Below, piece after piece: positions 35,614 through 44,045 of a stretch of DNA of 64,000 nt; positions within the stretch are counted from its first letter, which is position 1, and the number at the start of each line of letters is the position of its first letter. The position numbers and the translations under genes were made by a program. The notes under the pieces were generated by a model, which was not told where the DNA came from, ran no database searches, and worked only from the letters and a program-made list of their open reading frames with translations. This DNA comes from an uncultured Collinsella sp. (GTDB lineage Bacteria; Actinomycetota; Coriobacteriia; Coriobacteriales; Coriobacteriaceae): positions 1 through 64,000 of the forward strand of contig CALAMG010000014.1 of the NCBI GenBank assembly GCA_937925715.1, given 5' to 3'.

Positions 35614-36471
35614 CTAAATCTCCGCAAAACTCGTAAAGATGAACGAATCGGCCTCGTGTTTTACACGATAGTTCTCTTGATAATCCTGATTGAATATAAG
35701 CGAATAAATAACCTGAAGCGTATACGTGAGCGAGATCATGGAAGAGTAATTGGCAACCTTTCCAATCACGCGCTCTGATTTTGGAATGAGCAAGACAGTG
35801 TCGCATTGCCTGGCGAGCGCCGAATCAGAAAACGCCGTGATTAAACACGGCTTGATTCCGCGCTCGGAAAGAGCGGCGGCGTATTTGGAATAATCATAGT
35901 GAATGCCGCTGTAGCTTAGGAATAAAAACAGGTCGCCGGGCCTACCGTTCTTAACGTGCAGTGTCTGCAGGCCACCGTCGTCCGCCATGGTGACATGACG
36001 ATCGAGCTTGAGAAGATTGTTGCGAAAGATACATCCCGCCAGATAGCTTTCCCCTTTAGCAAAGATGTAAATTCGCGGGGCGCTAAGAACTGCCTTGGCG
36101 ATTATGCTCAATTTGGCGCTATCGAGCTCGATTTTCGTTTGATCTATGACGCCCTTCAGGAGATTTGCAAGGTTGCCCTCGATGGCCTCAATTGAATCGG
36201 TACTGCCAAAAGGACGATTGTGATCGACAGTGGCAGCCAGAAGATAGTCTCCGCTTATCTCCTGGATGAGCTGCATGATCAACTCTCGATAGCCGCTTAG
36301 GCCCAATTTCTTACAAAAGCGGATGATTGTCGCGTTCGAGGTGTAAGTCTCCTGTGCGAGCTTTGCCATAGTGAGGGTCTTAAGGTCGCCGGTATGATTG
36401 AGCAGATAGGTAGCAATGGCTCGGTCGGTTTCATTAAAAGACGCGCTGTTACGCAGGCTGTCAAGAATCAT
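35614..36471 (-). CDS. MurR/RpiR-family transcriptional regulator
   Basis: A 285-residue regulator. The N-terminal HTH_6 domain (about 1-75) includes TMAKLAQETYTSNATIIRFCKKLG, and a SIS sugar-phosphate isomerase-like domain follows (about 110-245) with IYIFAKGESYLAG and LFLFLSYSG. It probably senses a sugar phosphate and controls the PTS/GH4 operon it faces. Relatives such as GlvR activate alpha-glucoside operons. Slightly AT-richer than the core genes. Confidence 0.88.
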   Translation of the reverse strand: MILDSLRNSASFNETDRAIATYLLNHTGDLKTLTMAKLAQETYTSNATIIRFCKKLGLSGYRELIMQLIQEISGDYLLAATVDHNRPFGSTDSIEAIEGNLANLLKGVIDQTKIELDSAKLSIIAKAVLSAPRIYIFAKGESYLAGCIFRNNLLKLDRHVTMADDGGLQTLHVKNGRPGDLFLFLSYSGIHYDYSKYAAALSERGIKPCLITAFSDSALARQCDTVLLIPKSERVIGKVANYSSMISLTYTLQVIYSLIFNQDYQENYRVKHEADSFIFTSFAEI

Positions 36472-36980
36472 GGTCGCTCCGATCGCTTTAGTTTGCCACT
36501 TAATTATGTCATTATCAAAACGACGGGCAGCTCTTCATGCGCTGACTCATGTCCTGCAATCTCTCTTCTGATATTCCGCATGCTTCGGCAACATTATTTG
36601 TGCGGAGCGCATCGCTCAAGTCGCAGCGAACAGATACGAAGAAGTTCGATTGCCAGAATTCATTGCCCGCCTTGAGACGCAGAGACAGCCTCCGAACAAG
36701 CTACATGCGGACTTGAGACAGCATAGCGCTCGCCCGTCGGCATCCTACAACCCGTATCCCCCACTCCCCTGTTTCCGTGTTGAGAGCAATAGACGGGGTT
36801 CCAAGGGGACTCGTCCCTTTGGCGCGCAAGGTCCGGGGGCGGCGCAATCCATCCCCGGCACTATTATTAGCTAAGGACCGCCGAAACTCCTCCCAATTGG
36901 AGTTTATCGGTCGATAAGTCAAGCCGACCGGCCCGCGATTATCAATGGTTTATTTGCTTCACATAATAAATTGACTCAGG
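36472..36980. other. intergenic region at the island end, no clear gene
   Basis: Upstream of the rpiR gene. It holds that promoter, a GGGGAC-containing palindrome at 36801-36822 (CCAAGGGGAC and its near complement), and otherwise apparently decayed sequence up to the att side. Confidence 0.45.
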
Positions 36981-37002
36981 ATTCACCCGCAATTCACCCG
37001 CA
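36981..37002. repeat. 11-bp tandem repeat near the intact tRNA
   Basis: ATTCACCCGCA twice, head to tail, about 60 bp from the tRNA 3' end. Possible integrase arm sites. Confidence 0.45.
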
Positions 37003-37022
37003 AAGTAAACCGATAAAGAAAA

Positions 37023-37050
37023 AGCTCGGAAGCAATTTTGCTTCCGAGCT
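37023..37050 (-). terminator. tRNA-Met terminator
   Basis: AGCTCGGAAGC/GCTTCCGAGCT stem followed by TTTTTC on the minus strand, 10 bases after the CCA end. Confidence 0.85.
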
Positions 37051-37059
37051 GCAAGTTCT

Positions 37060-37136
37060 TGGTCGCGGGGGCAGGATTTGAACCTACGACCTCCGGGTTA
37101 TGAGCCCGGCGAGCTACCAGACTGCTCCACCCCGCA
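37060..37136 (-). tRNA. initiator tRNA-Met (CAT)
   Basis: A 77-base cloverleaf. Acceptor TGCGGGG/CCCCGCG, anticodon loop CTCATAA on a stem with three consecutive G-C pairs (GGG/CCC) as in initiator tRNAs, T-loop TTCAAAT, and encoded CCA. The 1-72 position is U-G, so the weak first pair expected of an initiator is kept in another form. The 3' half is the copy repeated at the far end of the island. Confidence 0.93.
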
Positions 37137-37332
37137 ATGTCTGGGCGCCTCATGTGCGCAGGAAAGAATATTACGCGGGAGTTCGGTAAACGGCAAGGAA
37201 AATCTCGTAGAGCATAATTCCTTCATATTTAAACCCCTCAGCCCCTATCACCGTAAACGAATCGCAGCCGAGCGCCGTCGACGGCACGTATACAATGGTG
37301 CGCGTCCTTTTATGCCGACACCGGGAGTAGAC

Positions 37333-38106
37333 ATGCTGCTCGCTATCGATATGGGTAACACACAGACGGCCATGGGCCTGTTTGACGGAGACGAGCTGGT
37401 GCAGTCGTGGCGCATGCCCACCGACCGCTCTTATACCGCCGACGAGATCCATGTGCGCCTGATGGGTTTCTTTAAGATGTACGGCCTCTCGCTCGACGCG
37501 GTCGACGCGATCGCCTTCGCCGGCGTGGTGCCGCAGCTCTCGCGCGAGTGGCACACTGTGGCCGACCGCATTGCCGCGGACGCCATCGTTATCGGGCCGC
37601 AGACGGCCGCGGTGACCAAGCTGCGCGCGGCGCGTCCCCAGGCCGTAGGCGCCGATCGCGTCGCTAACGCCGTTGCGGCCGAGACCTTCTACGGCGCGCC
37701 GGCAATCGTGGTGGACTTTGGCACCGCGACCAATATCGACGTCATCGATGAGGACGGTTATTACATTGGCGGAGCGATCGCGCCGGGCATTCGCATCTCC
37801 ATGGACGCGCTTGCCGCCCGTGCCGCCAAGCTCGCCAGCGTGCCGCTCGAGGCGCCCGAGCACGCCATCGGCCGCGATACCGAGGAGTGCATCAAGGTCG
37901 GCGCCGTGATGGGCGCCGCCGCCATGGCCGAGGGCCTGGTCGCGCGCATGAAGCGCGAGCTGGGCCGCGAGGATGCCACCGTTATCGCCACGGGCGGTCT
38001 CGCCGGCATCGTCGCCGATTCGACCGATGCCTTCGACGTGGTCGACGGACAGCTCACCATCAAGGGTATCTGCGAAATCTACCGCCGCATGCAGGAGCTG
38101 GGATAG
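37333..38106 (+). CDS. coaX: type III pantothenate kinase
   Basis: A 257-residue kinase that phosphorylates pantothenate, the first step of coenzyme A synthesis. The ASKHA-fold motifs are DMGNTQTAMGLFD at the N-terminus, DRVANAVAA, DFGTATNIDVID with the catalytic Asp region, and GGAIAPGI. ATG 37333 follows GGGAG by five bases. A TACAAT at 37291-37296 may be its -10 box. The reading frame extends upstream through the tRNA but without meaning. Confidence 0.93.
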   Translation: MLLAIDMGNTQTAMGLFDGDELVQSWRMPTDRSYTADEIHVRLMGFFKMYGLSLDAVDAIAFAGVVPQLSREWHTVADRIAADAIVIGPQTAAVTKLRAARPQAVGADRVANAVAAETFYGAPAIVVDFGTATNIDVIDEDGYYIGGAIAPGIRISMDALAARAAKLASVPLEAPEHAIGRDTEECIKVGAVMGAAAMAEGLVARMKRELGREDATVIATGGLAGIVADSTDAFDVVDGQLTIKGICEIYRRMQELG

Positions 38107-38161
38107 AGCAGGGGCTTAAGTCGAGCACGAACGCGAGCGGCGAACTAGGCAACGCATCGGT

Positions 38162-38204
38162 CCTATTCCTCAAAATCGAAAATTTATCAGTTTTGAGGAA
38201 TAGG
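38162..38204. repeat. palindrome E, copy 1
   Basis: A 43-bp near-perfect palindrome. CCTATTCCTCAAAA and its complement enclose an A/T-rich centre. It ends 8 bases before the stop of the DUF4143 ATPase gene. Confidence 0.8.
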
Positions 38205-38211
38205 CTTTCTG

Positions 38212-39408
38212 CTACGCCTCGCCGCATAGCCACCTCGCCAGGTCCACGATCTGCACCCCATTGCGGTCCGTGGCCTCGTGATGCGTTCGGGCGAGAATCA
38301 TCTTGGGGTACGCGTCGCCAATGCTCAGCAGTGGTGAAATCTCGCGTTCAAATGTCTTATCCGAGCTGATGTCGTCGCTCACCTGAATGTAGAGCTTCTC
38401 GCTTCGCTTGATTGCTACAAAGTCTATTTCCTTTTTATAGAGTACGCCGACGTATACCTCGTATCCGCGGCGCAGCAGCTCGATGGCCACCATGTTCTCG
38501 TACACGCGACCCCAGTCCATATCGCGTGTACCGAGCAGTGCGTATTTAAACGCATGGTCCGCCAGATAGTACTTCTCGCCGCTCTTAAGGTATTTTTTGC
38601 CGCGAATGTCGTATCGACGAACTTTATAGAAGGCAAACGCATCGCACAGGTACCCCATGTACGTGCCGACGGTCTTGTTCGTAATCTTTAGCCCATCCGC
38701 ATTTAATGCATCAGTAATGTTGCGTGCCGACGTAATGTTGGAAACGTTGTCCATCATGTAATCGGCAATGCGCAGCAGCGCCGATTCGTTTCTCACGTTA
38801 TGCCGCTGCACGATATCTCTCACAATGAGCGTCTTAAAGACGTTGGAGAGATATTGATAGCGCTGCTCCTGCAGTGGATAAGGGTAAGAGCCAGACATGC
38901 CGCCGGTTCTCGCGTACCCATCGAAGTCGCGGTCGACCTCGCTCTCGTCGCCATAGAGACGATACTCCTCAAACGAGAATGGGAAAACCTCGATCTCGAA
39001 GGTGCGCCCCGTAAAGAGCGTTGACAGATCGCTCGACAGCAAAAAGGCGTTCGATCCGGTGATGAAGATGTCGTACTGCTCGGATGCGTGAAGGCTGTTG
39101 ATCGCACGCTCAAAACCGTCGCACATCTGAACTTCATCGATAAGCAGAAAGTTATGCTTGCCGGCCACTCGATGCTCTTTTACATAGGTGAGCAACGCGT
39201 GATACTCGAGCAGGTTCTCGAACTCATCGAGGTTGTAGTTGATATGGATGACATTCGAATTGGACAGATTCGCCTCCACGTAATCGCGGAGGGCCTCGAG
39301 CAATTTTGACTTACCGCTACGGCGGATGCCCGTTATGACCTTGATGTCCGGCACGCCAATAAGGCTCGTCAACGTGTCCATATATGACGTTCTATTGATG
39401 AGTTTCAT
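38212..39408 (-). CDS. AAA ATPase with DUF4143 domain
   Basis: A 398-residue protein. The AAA_14 ATPase domain (about 17-150) has Walker A GIRRSGKSKLLEAL and Walker B FLLIDEVQ. The C-terminal DUF4143 (about 200-345) is related to restriction-endonuclease folds (GRVYENMVAIELLRRGYEVYVG and EIDFVAIKRSEKLYIQV, giving an E...D...K-like set). Often found in variable regions; the function is unknown, and links to toxin-antitoxin or defence are only suggested. It is flanked on both sides by copies of palindrome E. AT-richer than its neighbours. Confidence 0.85.
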   Translation of the reverse strand: MKLINRTSYMDTLTSLIGVPDIKVITGIRRSGKSKLLEALRDYVEANLSNSNVIHINYNLDEFENLLEYHALLTYVKEHRVAGKHNFLLIDEVQMCDGFERAINSLHASEQYDIFITGSNAFLLSSDLSTLFTGRTFEIEVFPFSFEEYRLYGDESEVDRDFDGYARTGGMSGSYPYPLQEQRYQYLSNVFKTLIVRDIVQRHNVRNESALLRIADYMMDNVSNITSARNITDALNADGLKITNKTVGTYMGYLCDAFAFYKVRRYDIRGKKYLKSGEKYYLADHAFKYALLGTRDMDWGRVYENMVAIELLRRGYEVYVGVLYKKEIDFVAIKRSEKLYIQVSDDISSDKTFEREISPLLSIGDAYPKMILARTHHEATDRNGVQIVDLARWLCGEA

Positions 39409-39434
39409 TGGGGCCTCCTCGCGGTCTTTTATCG

Positions 39435-39476
39435 CTATTCCTCAAAAACGAAAATTTTTCAGTTTTGAGGAATAGG
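39435..39476. repeat. palindrome E, copy 2
   Basis: CTATTCCTCAAAAACGAAAA with its near complement. 26 bases upstream of the DUF4143 gene start. Confidence 0.8.
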
Positions 39477-39519
39477 CTCTGTAGCGAATATACCTCGCGA
39501 AAGGCCGAGCTGCCTTAAT

Positions 39520-39562
39520 CCTATTCCTCAAAAACGAAAATATTTCAGTTTTGAGGAATAGG
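39520..39562. repeat. palindrome E, copy 3
   Basis: Same 43-bp palindrome as copy 1, with two central changes; 43 bp from copy 2. Confidence 0.8.
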
Positions 39563-39659
39563 GCGCTGGCAACCCGTTCCTCAAACAAGCGAAGCCCTCC
39601 CCGGCACAGCCGAGGAGGGTCTTGTTGTCATCGTTATCTTTGAGCGCTGGCGCCTCGCG

Positions 39660-40361
39660 CTACAGCCCGCGAATTCGTACAGCCTCGGGCGGAAACTCCT
39701 GCTCGCCGGCATCGGTCTTGATGGTCGCGCGGCCCCAGATGTCCAGGCCCGCAAACACACCGACCGCAAGCGGCAAGCCGTTGGGAGACACCGCCGCAAC
39801 CTGGCGGCCCAGCAGCGGCACCATGTCGAAGTACTCGCCCAGCACGGGAGCCAGCGGCCCTGCGGCGCCTTGCGGCGTGTTGGCAACAACCGCCCAGGCG
39901 TCCACGCGGGCCAGCACGGCGGCGGCCAGCGTCTCGACCAGCGCTTCGTCAGCCACGTCCACACCAAGCTCGCTCAGCGCCGAACGCTCAATATCCACCG
40001 TCACGGCACCGAACATGCCCGCAGCACCGGCACCGCCGTTCACGGCAACACGCGCGAGCGACGTCTCAAACGCAGGCGCACCGCACACGATGTCACTCGG
40101 CCACTGGATGCCCACTTTGCCGGCAAGCCCCAGGCCCGGCGTTGCGGCCGTGCCCGCGAGCGCGTCCATCATACCCATTGCGGCCACAAACGGCAGGCCG
40201 TGGAAGGCGTGCATGTTCACATCGGGGCGCACGACCAGCGAAAACATCAGCGATGCATCGCCCGCGCTCCACGCGCACCAGCCCGCGGACATGCCCTCGC
40301 GGCCCGCGTCGCGCGCCGCGTCGAGCTCGGTGCCGGCGGCAACAGCATTCATCTCGATCAT
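39660..40361 (-). CDS. biotin-protein ligase-like protein lacking key motifs
   Basis: A 233-residue protein whose layout follows BirA. ASLMFSLVVRP is the core strand after the substrate loop, GIQWPSDIV stands for KWPND, and a BirA-like C-terminal barrel begins near LLGRQVAAVSPNG. The N-terminal HTH is absent. The biotin/ATP loop GRGRxG is missing between SAGWCAWSAGD and ASLMF, and the lysine after the WPND motif is not at its place (CGAPAFETS). It is therefore probably an inactive relative or one with altered chemistry. It starts directly after the folP-folK stop. Confidence 0.6.
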   Translation of the reverse strand: MIEMNAVAAGTELDAARDAGREGMSAGWCAWSAGDASLMFSLVVRPDVNMHAFHGLPFVAAMGMMDALAGTAATPGLGLAGKVGIQWPSDIVCGAPAFETSLARVAVNGGAGAAGMFGAVTVDIERSALSELGVDVADEALVETLAAAVLARVDAWAVVANTPQGAAGPLAPVLGEYFDMVPLLGRQVAAVSPNGLPLAVGVFAGLDIWGRATIKTDAGEQEFPPEAVRIRGL

Positions 40362-42092
40362 CTACATACGCCCCAATTCGCCCACGATATGACCCACACG
40401 GTCCTCGGGCTCCTTGACCTCGACGCCGTTGTAGCGGAAGAACCGCGCCGGGTCGTGCATCAAGTCCTCGAGCGGCACCAGCACAAAATCGCGCTCGCCG
40501 ATCAGCGGATGCGGCAGGCGCAGCTTTTTGCCGCCGTGGGTCTCGCCGTCCATCCACAGCAGGTCCAGGTCGATGGTGCGCGGGCCGTTGGCCTTGGCCT
40601 TTTTGGAGCGGTCGCGCCCCAGCTCAGCCTCGATCTTCATAAGCTCGTCGAGCAGCACCAACGGCGCCAGCTCGGTCTTGATCTCGATGACGGCGTTGGC
40701 AAACGCGTCCTGGCGCGTCTCGTAGGCAGGCTCGCTCTCGTAGATCTTGGAGGAGTTGGACACGCAGGTGAGTGGAATCTCGGCGATCATCTCGCGTGCA
40801 GCGCGGATGTTGTCGCAGCGATGCCCCAGGTTGGAGCCCACAGCCACAAACGCGCGGCGCGGCTGCGGCTTGGCAACCGCCCAGTAACCGTTCAGGAACT
40901 GCGCAAAACCCGCGGCGTCGTGCACGCGCACGATGTTGGCACCGGCCTGGATGGCGCCCAGGCACACGCCAAACGTAGCGGCATCGCGCTCGGCGGCCTC
41001 GGTCACGCCCGAGACGGCGCCCACAAAGCGCTTGCGCGACACGGCGCACATGAGCGGATAGCCCAGTGACGCCATCTTGGCAGTCTCGCGCTGGATGACG
41101 ATGTCCTCGTTAGCCGACTTACCAAAGCCCGGGCCAGGATCGATGCAGATGCGGTCGCGCGACACGCCGGCATGGATGAGTGTGCGGGCCTGGTCAGACA
41201 GAAAGCCCATGACGCGGCGCATAATGGGCGCCGAATCGGGCAGGGTGAAGCGGCGGAGCTGCGAGGTGGGCACGTAGGCTTCCTCGCGGCGGGCGCTGCG
41301 GCGCATCATGGCGGCCAGACGGTCATTGGACTCCGATGCGGCCTCGGTGGCTGCGGGCGCGGGCGCGACGGTCTCGGCGGCAGCAGTCTGCTCGGCGGCG
41401 GGCGTCTCCTGCTCGCTTGCAGGCTCGGACGTGGGCTCCGGTTCGCCAAACGGCAACGAGGGCTGCACCACGCCGCCCGGAAGCTTGGCCTCCGACTTAG
41501 GCTCACCCAGCAACTTGCCGCGACGGCGGCGAGCCGGCTTCTCGGCCTCACGCGCGGCCTCGGCAGCCGCCTCGCGCGCCTTCTCGGCAACAAACGCCGC
41601 TGCCGAGGTATCGAGCTGCACCGTTGCGTGCGTGTGGGTGGGCGCGGCGACCTCGCCGGCATGCATCACGATGATGCCGCAGGTGCTCGTCTTAACAAAC
41701 TCGACCATCTTGGGATCGGTGAAGCCGGTCACGTCGTTGACGATCGAGGCGCCGCAGCGCACGGCCGCCTTGGCAACCGCCACATGACGCGTGTCGATCG
41801 AGACGATGGCGCCCTCCTTGGCCAGCGCGCGCACCACGGGCAGCACGCGGCGAGCCTCCTCGTCGGGGTTGACCGGGGTAAAACCAGGGCGCGTGGACTC
41901 GCCGCCCACGTCGATGATGTCGGCGCCGGCGTCAAGCATCGCCAGGCCGTACTCGATGGCGGCATCCGGGTCGAAGTGTTCCCCGCCATCGCTAAACGAA
42001 TCGGGCGTCACGTTGAGGACGCCCATGATGCGCGGACGGTCAAAGCTGAGCTCATACTTTCCGCACCGCCATGTCTTGCTGTCGTTCGCCAT
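40362..42092 (-). CDS. fused dihydropteroate synthase and HPPK
   Basis: A 576-residue bifunctional folate enzyme. FolP (about 1-400) starts with IMGVLNVTPDSFSDGG, then DVGGESTRPG and DPGPGFGKS (318-326). FolK (about 413-560) has AFVAVGSNLGH and GPRTIDLDLLW. It makes 6-hydroxymethyl-dihydropterin pyrophosphate and joins it to p-aminobenzoate. Within FolP, about 130 residues of Ala/Glu/Pro-rich low complexity (about 148-285) replace the short MHMRG-type loop. ATG 42092 has AGGAGG six bases upstream; the ATG at 42098 is too close. Confidence 0.9.
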   Translation of the reverse strand: MANDSKTWRCGKYELSFDRPRIMGVLNVTPDSFSDGGEHFDPDAAIEYGLAMLDAGADIIDVGGESTRPGFTPVNPDEEARRVLPVVRALAKEGAIVSIDTRHVAVAKAAVRCGASIVNDVTGFTDPKMVEFVKTSTCGIIVMHAGEVAAPTHTHATVQLDTSAAAFVAEKAREAAAEAAREAEKPARRRRGKLLGEPKSEAKLPGGVVQPSLPFGEPEPTSEPASEQETPAAEQTAAAETVAPAPAATEAASESNDRLAAMMRRSARREEAYVPTSQLRRFTLPDSAPIMRRVMGFLSDQARTLIHAGVSRDRICIDPGPGFGKSANEDIVIQRETAKMASLGYPLMCAVSRKRFVGAVSGVTEAAERDAATFGVCLGAIQAGANIVRVHDAAGFAQFLNGYWAVAKPQPRRAFVAVGSNLGHRCDNIRAAREMIAEIPLTCVSNSSKIYESEPAYETRQDAFANAVIEIKTELAPLVLLDELMKIEAELGRDRSKKAKANGPRTIDLDLLWMDGETHGGKKLRLPHPLIGERDFVLVPLEDLMHDPARFFRYNGVEVKEPEDRVGHIVGELGRM

Positions 42093-42187
42093 GAACATCC
42101 TCCTAAAATGCCCACACCGCCGAGCTTGGGGAGCTGGCGGCGGGGTCGCTTTGCACTCAGTCTTTCTATTGTATCCGCGCACACGGG

Positions 42188-42940
42188 CTAGAACGCAAAC
42201 GCGGCAGCGATGTCGCAAGAAATCAGCAGGTCGGCATTTGCATCCTGATCGGTGGGAGCAAGATTGCAAATGGCCAGCGTATCGCCGGTAAAGTAACGCG
42301 TAAGGCCCGCCGCCGGATACACCACGAGCGAGGTCCCGCCCACAATGAGGGCATCGGCCGCGGCGATGGCGGCAACGGCGCCGGTCAGCACATGCTCATC
42401 GAGCGGCTCCTCGTAGAGCACCACATCGGGCTTAATGCGCCCGCCGCACGCGGGGCACACGGGCACGCCCGCGGCGTCCTCGTGCTCGCGCGAGCAAATC
42501 CACTCGGCGCTATAGACCGCGCCGCACGACTGGCAAATGTTGCGATGGACCGATCCGTGCAGCTCGAACACGCGCTGTGAGCCGGCCATCTGATGCAGGC
42601 CGTCAATGTTTTGCGTCACCACGGCATTTAGCTTGCCGGCGCGCTCCAGCTCGGCCAGCTTGGTGTGGCAGCGGTTGGGCTTGGTGCCAAGCGCGATCAT
42701 CTTGGTGCGGTAGAAGTCGAAGAACTCGGCCGGGTGCACCTCGTAAAAGCTATGCGAGAGCATGGTCTCGGGCGGGTAGACAAACTGTTGGTGATATAGG
42801 CCGTCCACGCTGCGGAAATCGGGGATGCCACTCGCCGTGGAAACGCCCGCGCCGCCAAAGAAGACCACGCGCTTGTGGGTGCCGAACAGCTCCGCCAGCG
42901 CGGCGGAGGCCTGTTTGGAGTCCGTTATCGCCTGCGTCAT
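42188..42940 (-). CDS. cobB: NAD-dependent protein deacylase (sirtuin)
   Basis: A 250-residue Sir2 protein. The NAD-binding GAGVSTASGIPDFR, TQNIDGLH, the catalytic His in ELHGSV, and four zinc cysteines (CQSC and CPAC) are all present. It removes acyl groups from lysine, producing O-acyl-ADP-ribose. ATG 42940 was chosen for GGAGG at six bases. Divergent from the exonuclease III gene. Confidence 0.93.
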   Translation of the reverse strand: MTQAITDSKQASAALAELFGTHKRVVFFGGAGVSTASGIPDFRSVDGLYHQQFVYPPETMLSHSFYEVHPAEFFDFYRTKMIALGTKPNRCHTKLAELERAGKLNAVVTQNIDGLHQMAGSQRVFELHGSVHRNICQSCGAVYSAEWICSREHEDAAGVPVCPACGGRIKPDVVLYEEPLDEHVLTGAVAAIAAADALIVGGTSLVVYPAAGLTRYFTGDTLAICNLAPTDQDANADLLISCDIAAAFAF

Positions 42941-43076
42941 ATGAGTCCTCCGTCCTTGTTGGTCGGGCAGCGTCGGGCGATGTCCCAGCATGCGGCCTTT
43001 GGGTCAGCACGCGCGGTGCCCACCACCGCCCCTGTTGCGCTAATCTTAAGCCTGCCAACCCCGTCGAAAGGACACC

Positions 43077-43895
43077 ATGCCTCAGACTTACACTTTCGCC
43101 TCGTGGAACGTCAACGGCCTGCGCGCCGTGCTCAAAAAGGACCCGAGCTTTATCCAGATCGCGCAAGAACTCGACGTCGATATCCTGGCGTTGCAAGAGA
43201 CCAAGTTGCAAGAAGGCCAGGTTGATATTGACCTGCCCGGCTATCGCCAAACCTGGAGCTACGCCGAGCGTAAAGGCTATTCGGGCACTGCGGTCTTTAG
43301 CCGCCAGGAACCGCTGCGCGTGCTGCACGCCGACGCGCTGTTACCCTACGCCGGCGAGGGCGAGGCGGCCGAGCTCGTGGCGCAGGCCACGACCGAGGGC
43401 CGCGTCTGTGCGCTCGAGTTCGACAAGTTTTGGTTTGTCGACGTCTATACGCCCAACGCCCAAAATGAGCTCGCGCGCATCGATGTACGCATGGCCTGGG
43501 ACGATGCCTATCGTGGCTTTTTGAGCGCGCTTGAGCGCGAGACCGGCAAGCCCGTGGTGACCTGTGGCGACTTTAACGTGGCGCACGAGGAGATCGACCT
43601 TAAGAACCCCAAGTCCAACCGCGGCAACGCCGGCTTTTCGGACGAGGAACGCGGCAAGTTTACCGAGCTGCTCAACGCCGGCTTCACCGATACCTGGCGC
43701 GCGGCAAACCCCGACGTCGAGGGCGTCTACAGCTGGTGGAGCTACCGCTTTAATGCCCGCAAGAACAACGCCGGCTGGCGCATCGACTACTTCCTGGTAA
43801 GCGACGCAATCGCCGACAACGTACGCGACACCGGCATCCGCGGCGACATCTTTGGCAGCGACCACTGCCCCGTCACCCTCACGCTAGAGCTCTAG
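43077..43895 (+). CDS. xth: exodeoxyribonuclease III
   Basis: A 272-residue AP endonuclease/3' exonuclease. ASWNVNGLRA, LQETKLQ (metal Glu), TPNAQ, GDFNVAHEEIDL (Asp-Asn), WWSYR and SDHCPV (Asp-His) are all present. Acts in base-excision repair. AAAGGACACC precedes the ATG. Confidence 0.95.
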   Translation: MPQTYTFASWNVNGLRAVLKKDPSFIQIAQELDVDILALQETKLQEGQVDIDLPGYRQTWSYAERKGYSGTAVFSRQEPLRVLHADALLPYAGEGEAAELVAQATTEGRVCALEFDKFWFVDVYTPNAQNELARIDVRMAWDDAYRGFLSALERETGKPVVTCGDFNVAHEEIDLKNPKSNRGNAGFSDEERGKFTELLNAGFTDTWRAANPDVEGVYSWWSYRFNARKNNAGWRIDYFLVSDAIADNVRDTGIRGDIFGSDHCPVTLTLEL

Positions 43896-43905
43896 CCCCA
43901 AGTAA

Positions 43906-43926
43906 TTCCTCTAGGGGACAGAGGAA
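43906..43926. repeat. REP-like GGGGAC hairpin
   Basis: TTCCTCT and AGAGGAA enclose AGGGGAC. Lies right after the exonuclease gene. Confidence 0.6.
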
Positions 43927-43958
43927 AACAGATCATGTGACCCCTCTCCCCCTATAAG

Positions 43959-44021
43959 TTGCGGTGGAATAGTTCCTGTTTGGGCAGCAAATAGCCAAAA
44001 ACGAGAACTATTCCACCGCAA
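43959..44021. repeat. intergenic inverted-repeat element F
   Basis: TTGCGGTGGAATAGTTC (43959-43975) and its perfect complement (44005-44021) are separated by 29 bases. It lies between the convergent exonuclease and ECF S-component genes. Confidence 0.8.
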
Positions 44022-44045
44022 GTTCGTGAGGAAACGCGAAATGCC

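Larger units (their letters stand above)
27110..37059. mobile_element. genomic island at tRNA-Met (two elements in tandem)
   Basis: About 10 kb bounded by the perfect 58-bp repeat (27052-27109 and 37045-37102) and split by a third, diverged tRNA-like copy at 31641-31688. The left unit carries the AlbA_2 protein, a membrane protein, an XRE-like regulator and relics. The right unit carries an integrase remnant and an alpha-glucoside PTS/GH4/RpiR cassette. Several genes are less GC-rich than the flanks. No intact integrase is left, so the island is probably fixed. Confidence 0.75.
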
